Shown here: positions 37,880 through 45,885 of the stretch, piece after piece | Position numbering within the stretch: the stretch's first letter is position 1 | Layout of the letters: each line of letters begins with the position of its first letter | DNA from: an uncultured Draconibacterium sp. | GTDB lineage: Bacteria > Bacteroidota > Bacteroidia > Bacteroidales > Prolixibacteraceae | Direction: 5' to 3' | Assembly: GCF_963677565.1 (NCBI RefSeq) | Contig: NZ_OY781981.1 | Coordinates: 2,782,001 to 2,846,000, forward strand | Length of the DNA: 64,000 nt | Program-made: the position numbers and the translations under genes | The notes under the pieces: generated by a model | What the model was told of the DNA's origin: nothing | Database searches by the model: none | What the model saw: the letters and a program-made list of their open reading frames with translations, nothing else

Positions 37880-40120
37880 ATGAATACCAAATTCTTTTTA
37901 AAGTTAGTGTCGCTAATCTTATGCACGTGTAGTTCCATCATTGTGTTCGGGCAGGACATTGTGCAAATAGCCAAAAATGATGGAACGGTAAATTTCGACG
38001 GAGTGCCCGACGAAGCCTTCTGGCAAAAGGCAAGGCAGTTTGAACTGATAATGCATATTCCCAATTTTGAAGCTGCACCAAGCGAGGATACAAAAACGTA
38101 CATCAGTTACGATGATAATTTCCTGTGGGTAGGTGCATTTCTAAATTATCAGAATCCTGATAACATTGTTTCTACCAGTAAAAAGCGGGATGAAAAATCA
38201 AAAAATCCCGACTCTTTCGGAATTTTATTGGATACCTACGACGATAACGAAAATGCGCTAGCTTTTTTCACTATGCCGGCAGGGCAACGTATTGATTATG
38301 CGGTATCAAATGACGCTCAGCGGATGCCAGGTCCTCCCGGAACGGCAACTGCGCAAAACTACAGCTGGAATACGTTCTGGGATGTAAAAACAGCACGTAC
38401 TGCAACCGGTTGGGCTGTGGAGATGCGTATCCCTTTTTCAAGTTTGCGTTTTCAGGAAGTTAACGGGCGCGTACAAATGGGATTGCTGATTAACCGCGGA
38501 GTAAGTCACAACAACGAATTGGATACTTATCCTGCTACTGATCCAAAATATGGAAGATTGGCAGCCAATAAACCGTCGCTGGCACAAACCATAGAATTGT
38601 CAGGGGTTAAGAGTAAAAAACCTGTTTATGTTGCTCCGTATTTAACTACAGGTGTGGAGAAAAACAATGAGTTAAATGAGGAGGAAACTGCATTTGATTC
38701 ATCAAAAGACAACAAACTTACCGGTGGGGTAGATATAAAATACAGTCTAACCAGTAACCTTACGATGGACCTAACTTTTAACACCGATTTTGCCCAGGTT
38801 GAAGCAGATGATGAGCAAGTAAATCTGACACGTTATGCTTTGTTCTTTCCCGAAAAAAGGATGTTCTTTCAGGAAAGGTCAAGTATTTTCGATTTTAAAT
38901 TAAGTGGGCCAAGTAAGTTATTTTACAGCCGAAGAATTGGATTGGACGAAGATGGTTATCCAACGCCAATCTTAGGCGGTGCAAGATTAACCGGACGTAT
39001 GGGCAAATGGGATATGGGTTTTATGGATATGCAAACTCAAAAAAAGAATGAAAATCCTTCAGAAAACTTTGGTGTTTTGCGTTTTCGACGTCAGGTAATC
39101 AATACAAACTCGTATGTCGGAGCTATTATGACCTCGAGAGTTGGTGCCGATATCAACGATTCGTATTCGTACGGACTTGATGGTATTTTCCGGATTTTTG
39201 GCGACGATTATGTTGAGGTGGGAGTTGCACAAACTAGCGATCCGGAAGGCACCGAATTTTCGGCTGACATAGAAAATACATTTTATCGTGCATCGTGGCA
39301 ACGCAGAAGTGAAGTTGGTTTTGCATACGATTTATCTTATGCGTATACAGGCGAAAATTTTGATCCTCAGGTTGGTTTCTTATCAAAATATGGCACCAAA
39401 GGGCCAAGAATAAAATTGCAGTATGGCTGGCTTCCCGGTCCGGAATCGAAACTTTTTAAATTCAGTGTTGACGGAACTTTTTACGAATCGTACCGTGTTA
39501 CCGATGGTGGTTTGGAAACTGGTATGTATGGGCCGGGCTTCAATTTAAGCACAAAAAAAGGGTGGATGGTAAATATGGATTTGAATTACCGTATTGAAGG
39601 TGTTGATGAAGAATTTGAACTGGATGACGATGTTGTTGTTCCGGCCGACAAATATGAAACGTATACCAGCCGTCTTACGTTAATGTCGCCGGTTTCCAAA
39701 CCGCTGTCAACAACCATCATGATGTCGGGCGGACAATTTTACGATGGGAATAATATTACTGCAACACTCCAGCCAATTTATAATCTTTCAGCAAGTTTGC
39801 AGCTGTCGGCTTATTACAATTACAGCCATGTGGTTTTCTCCGATCGTAACCAGGAAATGAATGCCCACGTTGGTCGCTTGAAGTTTTTATACATGTACAA
39901 CACCAAGTTGTCGTTTAGCTCATTTGTTCAGTATAACAGTGTTAACGATGTAAGCGTTGCCAACTTCCGCCTGCGTTATAATCCGAAAGAAGGAAATGAC
40001 CTGTACATTGTTTACAATGAAATCAGGCCAACAAAAGATTATGTAGATAATGGTTTGGAAGAGCCCAAATTCTTAAACCGTATTTTACAGGTAAAATATG
40101 TGCATACTTTCCAGTTGTAG
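37880..40120 (+). CDS. DUF5916 outer-membrane beta-barrel with CBM9-like N-terminus
   Basis: A 746-residue protein with signal peptide (cleavage after IIVFGQ). Residues ~30-230 resemble a CBM9-like sandwich (FDGVPDEAFWQKA, YISYDDNFLWVGA, GWAVEMRIPFSSLRF); the remainder is the DUF5916 region, rich in alternating aromatic strands and ending HTFQL, consistent with a C-terminal outer-membrane barrel. FFPEKRMFFQERSSIF is a signature stretch of the family. Function is not established. A hairpin terminator precedes and another follows it, so it is monocistronic. Its place near GH3 and pectin genes hints at glycan handling but proves nothing. Confidence 0.85.
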   Translation: MNTKFFLKLVSLILCTCSSIIVFGQDIVQIAKNDGTVNFDGVPDEAFWQKARQFELIMHIPNFEAAPSEDTKTYISYDDNFLWVGAFLNYQNPDNIVSTSKKRDEKSKNPDSFGILLDTYDDNENALAFFTMPAGQRIDYAVSNDAQRMPGPPGTATAQNYSWNTFWDVKTARTATGWAVEMRIPFSSLRFQEVNGRVQMGLLINRGVSHNNELDTYPATDPKYGRLAANKPSLAQTIELSGVKSKKPVYVAPYLTTGVEKNNELNEEETAFDSSKDNKLTGGVDIKYSLTSNLTMDLTFNTDFAQVEADDEQVNLTRYALFFPEKRMFFQERSSIFDFKLSGPSKLFYSRRIGLDEDGYPTPILGGARLTGRMGKWDMGFMDMQTQKKNENPSENFGVLRFRRQVINTNSYVGAIMTSRVGADINDSYSYGLDGIFRIFGDDYVEVGVAQTSDPEGTEFSADIENTFYRASWQRRSEVGFAYDLSYAYTGENFDPQVGFLSKYGTKGPRIKLQYGWLPGPESKLFKFSVDGTFYESYRVTDGGLETGMYGPGFNLSTKKGWMVNMDLNYRIEGVDEEFELDDDVVVPADKYETYTSRLTLMSPVSKPLSTTIMMSGGQFYDGNNITATLQPIYNLSASLQLSAYYNYSHVVFSDRNQEMNAHVGRLKFLYMYNTKLSFSSFVQYNSVNDVSVANFRLRYNPKEGNDLYIVYNEIRPTKDYVDNGLEEPKFLNRILQVKYVHTFQL

Positions 40121-40145
40121 AAAATATATTTGAGTAAAAAAGGCT

Positions 40146-40190
40146 AAGCAGGGGGCGAATTTTTGTTCCCTGCTTTGTTATGTCATTTTT
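40146..40190 (+). terminator. terminator after DUF5916 gene
   Basis: AAGCAGGG (40146-40153) pairs with CCCTGCTT (40168-40175) over a 14-base loop, followed by TGTTATGTCATTTTTTG. The tail is interrupted but T-rich. Confidence 0.7.
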
Positions 40191-40265
40191 TGTGAAAAAA
40201 TCTTTGCGAATCATTTTGCACTCCTTTTTCCTCAGGAACAGCATTAAATGTACAATATCCAACAT

Positions 40266-40331
40266 TGAATAATCAATTTCCAAATTAGCTCCCAATAAGC
40301 TGTTTTTTCATATTTCTAAATTGATTATTCA
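40266..40331. repeat. 14-bp perfect inverted repeat in spacer
   Basis: TGAATAATCAATTT (40266-40279) and AAATTGATTATTCA (40318-40331) are perfect inverse copies separated by 38 bases, and CATTGAATA occurs directly at 40263 and 40333. The stretch from 40191 to about 40400 contains no gene. It could be a long stem-loop in RNA or a short intergenic repeat element. Confidence 0.6.
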
Positions 40332-40411
40332 TCATTGAATATTCTATATTTATCTCACATTTTTCCCCGATAATAATGCTTAAGCATGTTGAAAAAGGCC
40401 TAATCAACCCG

Positions 40412-40490
40412 ATTTTACAGTCTTTGGGAAAATCTACCCCATATCTGATACATTTTAATTGTTGAAAAAGCGTTGGGTAGATTAGTTTTG
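40412..40490 (+). promoter_or_regulatory. GH105 operon promoter with three AATCWACCC boxes
   Basis: AATCAACCC (40412-40420) and AATCTACCC (40431-40439) repeat 19 bases apart, and the exact inverse GGGTAGATT lies at 40475-40483. A promoter TTG (40462-40464), 18 bases, TAGTTTTG (40483-40490) fits the Bacteroidota -33/-7 consensus and overlaps the third box, so a regulator bound there could act directly. It lies 21 bases before the GH105 ATG at 40512. Confidence 0.55.
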
Positions 40491-40511
40491 TTGTCAAACA
40501 AGATTAAACCA

Positions 40512-41693
40512 ATGAGGACATTTTCAATTTTCTTCCTGTTTGTTGCCCTGATGGGATGCAATTCAAAAAATACCAAACAAAATTCAACTCAAGCCGAAAA
40601 GCCGTTGTGGTCCGTAAAATTTGCTGAAACCGTTTTACACGAATCCGACAGCCTTATCTATTACCAACGCGAAAAACCCAAATACGAGTACGATTACGCT
40701 TTTTTGGGCGATGCAATTTATAAGTTGAAAGACATTGATCCAAAATACGGCGCTTACCTAAAAGATTATATCGATTTTTTCCTGCATGATGATGGCAAAA
40801 TTGACGGGCAAAAAACTTCGGATTACAACATCGACCGCGTGCGCCCCGGAAACAGTATGATTACCTTGTACCAGGACTACGGCGACGAAAAATACCGCCT
40901 GGGTATTGAAACTTTGGTGGATCAAATGAAAGGTCAGCCGCGCACCAATTCGGGCGGTTTCTGGCATAAAAAAGCATATCCTTATCAAATGTGGCTCGAT
41001 GGTTTGTACATGGCGTCACCGTTTTTAACCCGCTATGCAAAGGCGTTCGATCAGCCACAATGGTTCGATGAAGTTACTTTTCAGTTGCAGGAGGTGTACA
41101 AACACACGCTCGATGAAAAAACCGGGCTGGTATACCATGCCTGGGACGAAAGTCGCGAACAACGTTGGTGTAACAAAGAAACCGGGCAGTCGAAACATTT
41201 TTGGAGTCGTGCAACAGGCTGGTACATGATGGCTTTGGTTGACGTGCTGGAAAACCTGCCTGAAGATCATAAAGACAGGGAAACGCTAACTACCATCTTA
41301 AATAGTTTGAGCGAGGCAATCCTTAAAGTTCAAGATGCAGAAACCGGATTATGGTACCAGGTGATGGATATGGGAGGCGAAGAAGGGAACTATGTGGAAG
41401 CATCGGGATCGGCAATGATAATATACACTTTTGCCAAAGGAGCTAAAAATGGATGGCTGCCGCAAAGTTATCTTGATACTGCCAATACCGCATTCGATAG
41501 TTTGGTTGAAAACCTTGTTTCGGAAGATGAGAATGGTTATGTAACTTTAACCAATACTTGCGGAGCGTGTGGTTTGGGCGGTAATCCTTACAGGGAAGGC
41601 GATTATAATTATTACATTTCGGAGAAAAAAATTGATAACGACTCAAAAGGTGTGGCACCGGTGATTTTAGCAGCAATAGAATTAAATAAATAA
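40512..41693 (+). CDS. GH105 unsaturated rhamnogalacturonyl hydrolase lipoprotein
   Basis: A 393-residue (alpha/alpha)6-barrel enzyme removing the 4,5-unsaturated galacturonic acid left by RG lyases. The lipobox is ALMGC. PYQMWLDGLYMASPF carries the catalytic Asp of the YteR/YesR family, and FWSRATGWYMMALVDVL and NYVEASGSAMIIYTF are conserved barrel helices. The longer frame from 40473 runs through the promoter elements, so the ATG at 40512 is chosen. It heads a rightward trio with DUF4861 (11-base gap) and an alpha/beta hydrolase (no gap), facing the leftward pectin operons. Confidence 0.93.
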   Translation: MRTFSIFFLFVALMGCNSKNTKQNSTQAEKPLWSVKFAETVLHESDSLIYYQREKPKYEYDYAFLGDAIYKLKDIDPKYGAYLKDYIDFFLHDDGKIDGQKTSDYNIDRVRPGNSMITLYQDYGDEKYRLGIETLVDQMKGQPRTNSGGFWHKKAYPYQMWLDGLYMASPFLTRYAKAFDQPQWFDEVTFQLQEVYKHTLDEKTGLVYHAWDESREQRWCNKETGQSKHFWSRATGWYMMALVDVLENLPEDHKDRETLTTILNSLSEAILKVQDAETGLWYQVMDMGGEEGNYVEASGSAMIIYTFAKGAKNGWLPQSYLDTANTAFDSLVENLVSEDENGYVTLTNTCGACGLGGNPYREGDYNYYISEKKIDNDSKGVAPVILAAIELNK

Positions 41694-41704
41694 ACTGGAA
41701 TACG

Positions 41705-42700
41705 ATGAAGAATTTGATTTTAGTACTTACAATCCTTGCCTTTGCGGCTGTTGCTTGTACCAACAATAAATCCAAAGAGAAAGTAGCAGAAAAAGCTGTT
41801 GAAGTGCAAAAAACACAAGCTTATCTTGGCTTAAAAGATGGTGGAGAATGGAAATGGGTAACCAAAAACAACGGCAACGAACAATGGGAGTATCAGGGTG
41901 GCGAATTTCATCCGATAAGAGAACTGAAAGTGGACGAAAAACATACCGATCATGCATTTGATATACAGTTTGAAGGACCGGGCTGGGAGTCGGATAAAGT
42001 GGGCTACCGCATTTACCTCGACTGGCGAAATGCCATTGATATTTTTGGAAAGAAAACCGATTCGCTGGTGTTGCATAACGTGGGGCTGGATGGTTTCGAT
42101 TCGTACCACGAAGTTAGCGACTGGGGTGTTGATGTGCTGAAAGTTGGCTCGTCGCTCGGAATGGGCTCGGTAGCTTTTTGGGATGGTGAAAAAGCAATTC
42201 GTGTTGAAAAGACCGACAGCTTGTACAGCGAAGTGGAAAGCGGTGCTAATAAGTCGAAAGTCACTATTAATTACTACGGCTGGGAAATTAACGATACAAA
42301 AACAACACTGCAATCGACATTGGAAATTGAAGCAGGAAGTTACCTTACAAAATATACCCATAAACTTAGTGAGGCGCTGCCAAATCTGGCTAGTGGAATA
42401 GTAAAGCATGAAGGTACAGAAGTGCAGGTTTTCAACGATATAAAAGAGGGCTGGACTTGTCTGGCTACTTTTGGCGTGCAAACGTTGCAGGAAGATAAGT
42501 TGGGCATGTGCGTTTTTGTTAAAACCGATCAGTTGCTGGAAGTTACCGAGGATAAATACAGCGAAGTGGTAGTTATGAAACCCGAAAATAACGAACTCAC
42601 CTACTACTTCGGAGCTGCCTGGGAACAGGATGCTTCAGGAGTAACTTCATTGGAAGCGTTTAAAGCGTTGCTCACTGAGCAGGCAAAATATATCCACTAA
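41705..42700 (+). CDS. DUF4861 lipoprotein, function unknown
   Basis: A 331-residue exported lipoprotein (lipobox FAAVAC). The sequence is mainly beta strands with recurring aromatic-acidic patterns (YRIYLDWRNAIDIFGKK, GVDVLKVGSSLGMGSVAFW, YFGAAWEQD), which I associate with DUF4861, a family met in polysaccharide loci. No catalytic motif of a named CAZy family is visible. It lies between GH105 and an esterase with spacings of 11 and 0 bases, so it is almost certainly translated with them and probably works on an oligogalacturonide or rhamnogalacturonide. A lyase-, isomerase- or dehydratase-like role is conceivable but only a guess. Confidence 0.8.
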   Translation: MKNLILVLTILAFAAVACTNNKSKEKVAEKAVEVQKTQAYLGLKDGGEWKWVTKNNGNEQWEYQGGEFHPIRELKVDEKHTDHAFDIQFEGPGWESDKVGYRIYLDWRNAIDIFGKKTDSLVLHNVGLDGFDSYHEVSDWGVDVLKVGSSLGMGSVAFWDGEKAIRVEKTDSLYSEVESGANKSKVTINYYGWEINDTKTTLQSTLEIEAGSYLTKYTHKLSEALPNLASGIVKHEGTEVQVFNDIKEGWTCLATFGVQTLQEDKLGMCVFVKTDQLLEVTEDKYSEVVVMKPENNELTYYFGAAWEQDASGVTSLEAFKALLTEQAKYIH

Positions 42701-43669
42701 ATGAGAAAACTGGTTCTGCTTTTTATTTGTCTGCCGTTTTTGGTTTTTTCGCAGCAAGAAAGTGATTTTCCCAAAGACACTTCTTTCAACGTACAAAGTG
42801 CTTACCGGAAGATTGCCAAAGATTTTCCACAGGCAACCATTGTTAAAGAGTTTGATATTCCGGCAATCAATGAAAAGCGGAACATCGTTTACTATTCGTA
42901 TGGTGAGCGAGATTTGCATATCGATGTTTTTTATCCCAAAATCAGTAAAGTAAAAACAGTTCCCGGCGTGCTGTTAATTCATGGCGGCGGATGGGCGTCA
43001 GGAACGAGATCGCATTTGGTGCCCATGGCGCAAAAACTGGCTGAAGCCGGTTATGTGGCTGCTGCGGTAGAATCGCGTTTATCGCCTGAAGCAAAATATC
43101 CCGCAAGTGTTACCGACCTGAAAACAGCCTTGAAATGGTTTCGGATTCATGCAGCCGATTTTGGTTTAGACACAGCGAAGATTGCCACACTGGGAACCTC
43201 GTCGGGGGCCACAGTGGCTTCGTTATTGGGAACAAACGGGGGAAACCCGTTATTTCCTTCGCATGCGGTGAATGAGCCGGTAAGTGACGAAGTGCAGGCC
43301 ATTGTAAATATTGATGGCATACTTGATTTTACCGATCCCAACGAAAGCGGAAAAGACGAAAATCCGGCAAAACCATCGGCCGGAGCGCGTTGGTTTGGTG
43401 CCACCTACAAACAAAATCCGGAACTTTGGATTGAAGCTTCGCCCTTGACTTATGTGAGCGACGATACACCGCCAACACTTTTTATAAACAGTGCTTTGCC
43501 CCGGTTTCATGCCGGACGAGATGAATATTTGAAGGTGTTGAATGAGAATGGAATTTACAACGAAGTACATACCATTGAAGAAACGCCGCATCCGTTTTGG
43601 CTGTTCCACCCGTGGTTTGATGAGGCAGTGCCACTTGTTATTTCATTTTTGGATAAAGTGTTGAAGTAG
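42701..43669 (+). CDS. secreted alpha/beta hydrolase, probable carbohydrate esterase
   Basis: A 322-residue protein with signal peptide (MRKLVLLFICLPFLVFSQQ). The oxyanion motif LLIHGGGW, the nucleophile elbow GTSSGA, an acidic residue in the strand before SALPRFHAGRDEY, and His in ETPHPFW complete a hydrolase triad. It resembles BD-FAE/acetyl-esterase-like enzymes of plant-polysaccharide loci. The ATG follows the DUF4861 stop directly, indicating translational coupling. Acetyl or methyl ester removal from rhamnogalacturonan oligosaccharides is a reasonable role, complementing the CE8 and CE12 enzymes on the other strand. The gene ends 18 bases from the convergent GH43. Confidence 0.85.
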   Translation: MRKLVLLFICLPFLVFSQQESDFPKDTSFNVQSAYRKIAKDFPQATIVKEFDIPAINEKRNIVYYSYGERDLHIDVFYPKISKVKTVPGVLLIHGGGWASGTRSHLVPMAQKLAEAGYVAAAVESRLSPEAKYPASVTDLKTALKWFRIHAADFGLDTAKIATLGTSSGATVASLLGTNGGNPLFPSHAVNEPVSDEVQAIVNIDGILDFTDPNESGKDENPAKPSAGARWFGATYKQNPELWIEASPLTYVSDDTPPTLFINSALPRFHAGRDEYLKVLNENGIYNEVHTIEETPHPFWLFHPWFDEAVPLVISFLDKVLK

Positions 43670-43687
43670 AAATTATATTATTTTTTT

Positions 43688-44683
43688 TCAAAACTGAAAT
43701 GGCCCAATAATTACCAGTTTATCGCCCGAATCATCCACTTCGAACAAGTGCGGAATGCGGACATAACGCCCGTTTACACTTTTATGACTGTGTGCCGACA
43801 GGAGTAATTTACCGTCGAAAGTGCGGAACAGCATACCATGCCCGAAATTAGGAGGAGTAATCGGTTCTTTTTCCTGAATCCATGGGCCATCCAGTGTGCC
43901 ACTCTCGGAGTAAGCCACGCCCTGAACGTAATCTTCGAAAGCCCAGCTTGTCCATAACATGCCCAGTTTCCCGGTTTGGGTTTCGAATAACCACGGGCCG
44001 TCGGTAACCCGGCTGGGGCCAATGTTGCCTTCGTCATCCTTTTCGCGGCTCCATGGCGAATCGTGCGCCCGAAACAGCACTTTACCTTCGCCAATTGTTC
44101 CTGAGAGGTCCGGTTTCAGCTCTACTTTTTCAATGGTTCCGTTCCAGTTCTGCAGCCATTCGTAACAGTAAACCATATAGGGTTTCCCGTCCTTATCTAT
44201 CCAAAATGTTCCGTCTAAAGTGGGCATGTCGGCCGGCAGGTAAGTCGGGTCTTTCATCGGTACATAAGGCCCATCGGGCTTATTACTAACCAAAACATGA
44301 CTGGCCCGTCGTTCTATCTCATTGCCTTTTACGGTATCGATAATCACATCGCGGTTGGTGAAAGTGGCAAAGTAGTAATACTTGCCGTTGTATTGATGTA
44401 ATTCGGCCGCCCAGATCATTGGCTTCGGTCCCATCCACGAATCAGGATCGGTTTGGGCAACAACAAAAGGGCCGGTCCACGAATTCAGATCTTTACTCTT
44501 CCAAAGCAGTCCTCCTGTTCCGGTCATATAATAGGTGGCAGAGTTTTTATCAGCAAGAATACAAGGATCGCTCAAACGAATAGAATCCAATGGAATATTC
44601 TCTTTAACCTCAGGTTTCCGGGTTTGAGCTAAAAGGGGGGCAAATGTGGTAGTTAAAAATAGAAACGTTAAAAGCTTTTTCAT
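43688..44683 (-). CDS. GH43 glycosidase (arabinofuranosidase/arabinanase type)
   Basis: A 331-residue five-bladed propeller enzyme with signal peptide (cleavage near PLLAQ). The N-terminal catalytic Asp is seen in RLSDPCIL, a second Asp in TLDGTFWID and an acidic residue in DGPWLFE, the usual base, pKa modulator and acid sequence of GH43. WKSKDLNSWTGP and SNKPDGPYVP are characteristic blade motifs. It is the last gene of the leftward operon from GH42, 40 bases after GH105. Removal of arabinose from RG-I side chains is the likely task, though galactosidase or xylosidase activity is possible in this family. Confidence 0.9.
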   Translation of the reverse strand: MKKLLTFLFLTTTFAPLLAQTRKPEVKENIPLDSIRLSDPCILADKNSATYYMTGTGGLLWKSKDLNSWTGPFVVAQTDPDSWMGPKPMIWAAELHQYNGKYYYFATFTNRDVIIDTVKGNEIERRASHVLVSNKPDGPYVPMKDPTYLPADMPTLDGTFWIDKDGKPYMVYCYEWLQNWNGTIEKVELKPDLSGTIGEGKVLFRAHDSPWSREKDDEGNIGPSRVTDGPWLFETQTGKLGMLWTSWAFEDYVQGVAYSESGTLDGPWIQEKEPITPPNFGHGMLFRTFDGKLLLSAHSHKSVNGRYVRIPHLFEVDDSGDKLVIIGPFQF

Positions 44684-44723
44684 AAGTTTTGGTATATGCA
44701 GTATTTATTAATCGGGGAAGGTA

Positions 44724-45848
44724 CTATTTACTCAATTTGTAAACTTCGCTACCGGCTAAAAGAAAACATCCCAGGCCGTAATCTTCAAAATCGGGTTTGC
44801 TGGTGTAGCTTACCGGTTGCCCGTCTTTTGGTTCTTTTCCTGTGCCTTGAACATAGCCTAAAAATCCGCTGTCGTGAACCGATTCGGTGGACAGTGCATT
44901 CCATCCTTTTGTTATTGCCGGCATATATTTTTTTGCTTTCAGAATACCATTGTTCACACCCCATGCCATGCCGTAAACAAAAAGTGATGTGCCTGTTGTT
45001 TCTTTCCCGCCGTAATTATTCGGGTCGTGCAGGCTGGCATTCCAAAAACCATCTTCGCGCTGAATGGGAAGAACAGCTTTCATCATTTCCTTGTAAGTTT
45101 TCAGGTATTCTTTGTAGTGTGGATCGCTTTCAGGCAAAATATCCATTACCCGAACCAGTGCCGCCACTACCCAGCCATTGCCGCGGCTCCAGTAGCAATC
45201 TTCACCATTGGGCTCGGTGTAAGGCGGCAAAAAATCGGCATCGCGCCACCACAAACCATCCTTTTTATTGTACAAACCTTGTGTAACTTTGGTGTCCATA
45301 TACATTTCGTACATGCGTTCCGAGTACTTGCTGTCTTCGGTAAGCACGACCAGTTTCGCAAATACGGGCATGGCCATTTGCAAGGCATCAATCCAGTCCC
45401 AGTCATCAATTTTATCGCCTTCCATCATCAAATTTATCGAAGTCCGGATGTCATTTATGCGCTCCGGTTTTTGTTCGATATTATACAGATCGATGTACGT
45501 TTGTCCGGCGCACTGGTTGTCAGCGTTCCGGGTTTTTAAACCGTCACGCAATCCCCAACGGTGCGCTTCTCCCCATTCAATTGCGTATTGCAAATAGGCC
45601 GGGTCGGGTTTAATGGAATAAAAGGCCATCAATCCTTCGTAATACACGGCGCGTGTCCAAAGATTGCTGGTGCGTTCTTTGTTTGTAATTACATTCACCC
45701 CCGGATCGGGCCACTTATTCATCAGGTGGGCATTGGCAAGCTCCATTTTATCAACTATTTCCTGTTTGGAAGGGAGTTGCTGTGCTGTTGTTATTGATGC
45801 TGAAAGAATAAATAAGCTGATTAGGGAAAGCAATGTTTTTATTCTCAT
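44724..45848 (-). CDS. GH105 unsaturated rhamnogalacturonyl hydrolase, second copy
   Basis: A 374-residue secreted protein (signal MRIKTLLSLISLFILSASITTAQ). The catalytic Asp lies in DDWDWIDALQMAMPVF, and YWSRGNGWVVAALVRVMD and GGKETTGTSLFVYGMAWGV are family barrel motifs. It differs strongly from the lipoprotein GH105 at 40512, so the two probably handle different unsaturated products (for example RG-derived and homogalacturonan-derived) or act in different compartments. It lies 37 bases after the GH2 gene in the same operon. Confidence 0.92.
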   Translation of the reverse strand: MRIKTLLSLISLFILSASITTAQQLPSKQEIVDKMELANAHLMNKWPDPGVNVITNKERTSNLWTRAVYYEGLMAFYSIKPDPAYLQYAIEWGEAHRWGLRDGLKTRNADNQCAGQTYIDLYNIEQKPERINDIRTSINLMMEGDKIDDWDWIDALQMAMPVFAKLVVLTEDSKYSERMYEMYMDTKVTQGLYNKKDGLWWRDADFLPPYTEPNGEDCYWSRGNGWVVAALVRVMDILPESDPHYKEYLKTYKEMMKAVLPIQREDGFWNASLHDPNNYGGKETTGTSLFVYGMAWGVNNGILKAKKYMPAITKGWNALSTESVHDSGFLGYVQGTGKEPKDGQPVSYTSKPDFEDYGLGCFLLAGSEVYKLSK

Positions 45849-45885
45849 GATGAATTTGTTTTTGATGAATAATTATGTGGTTTTG

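Noticed and set aside
41831..42481. 216-codon minus-strand ORF inside the DUF4861 gene
   Set aside because: Antisense to a coupled, signal-peptide-bearing gene; no domain or start context of its own.
44696..45286. 196-codon plus-strand ORF opposite GH105
   Set aside because: Its protein is low in recognisable structure and lies antisense to GH105 with intact barrel motifs.
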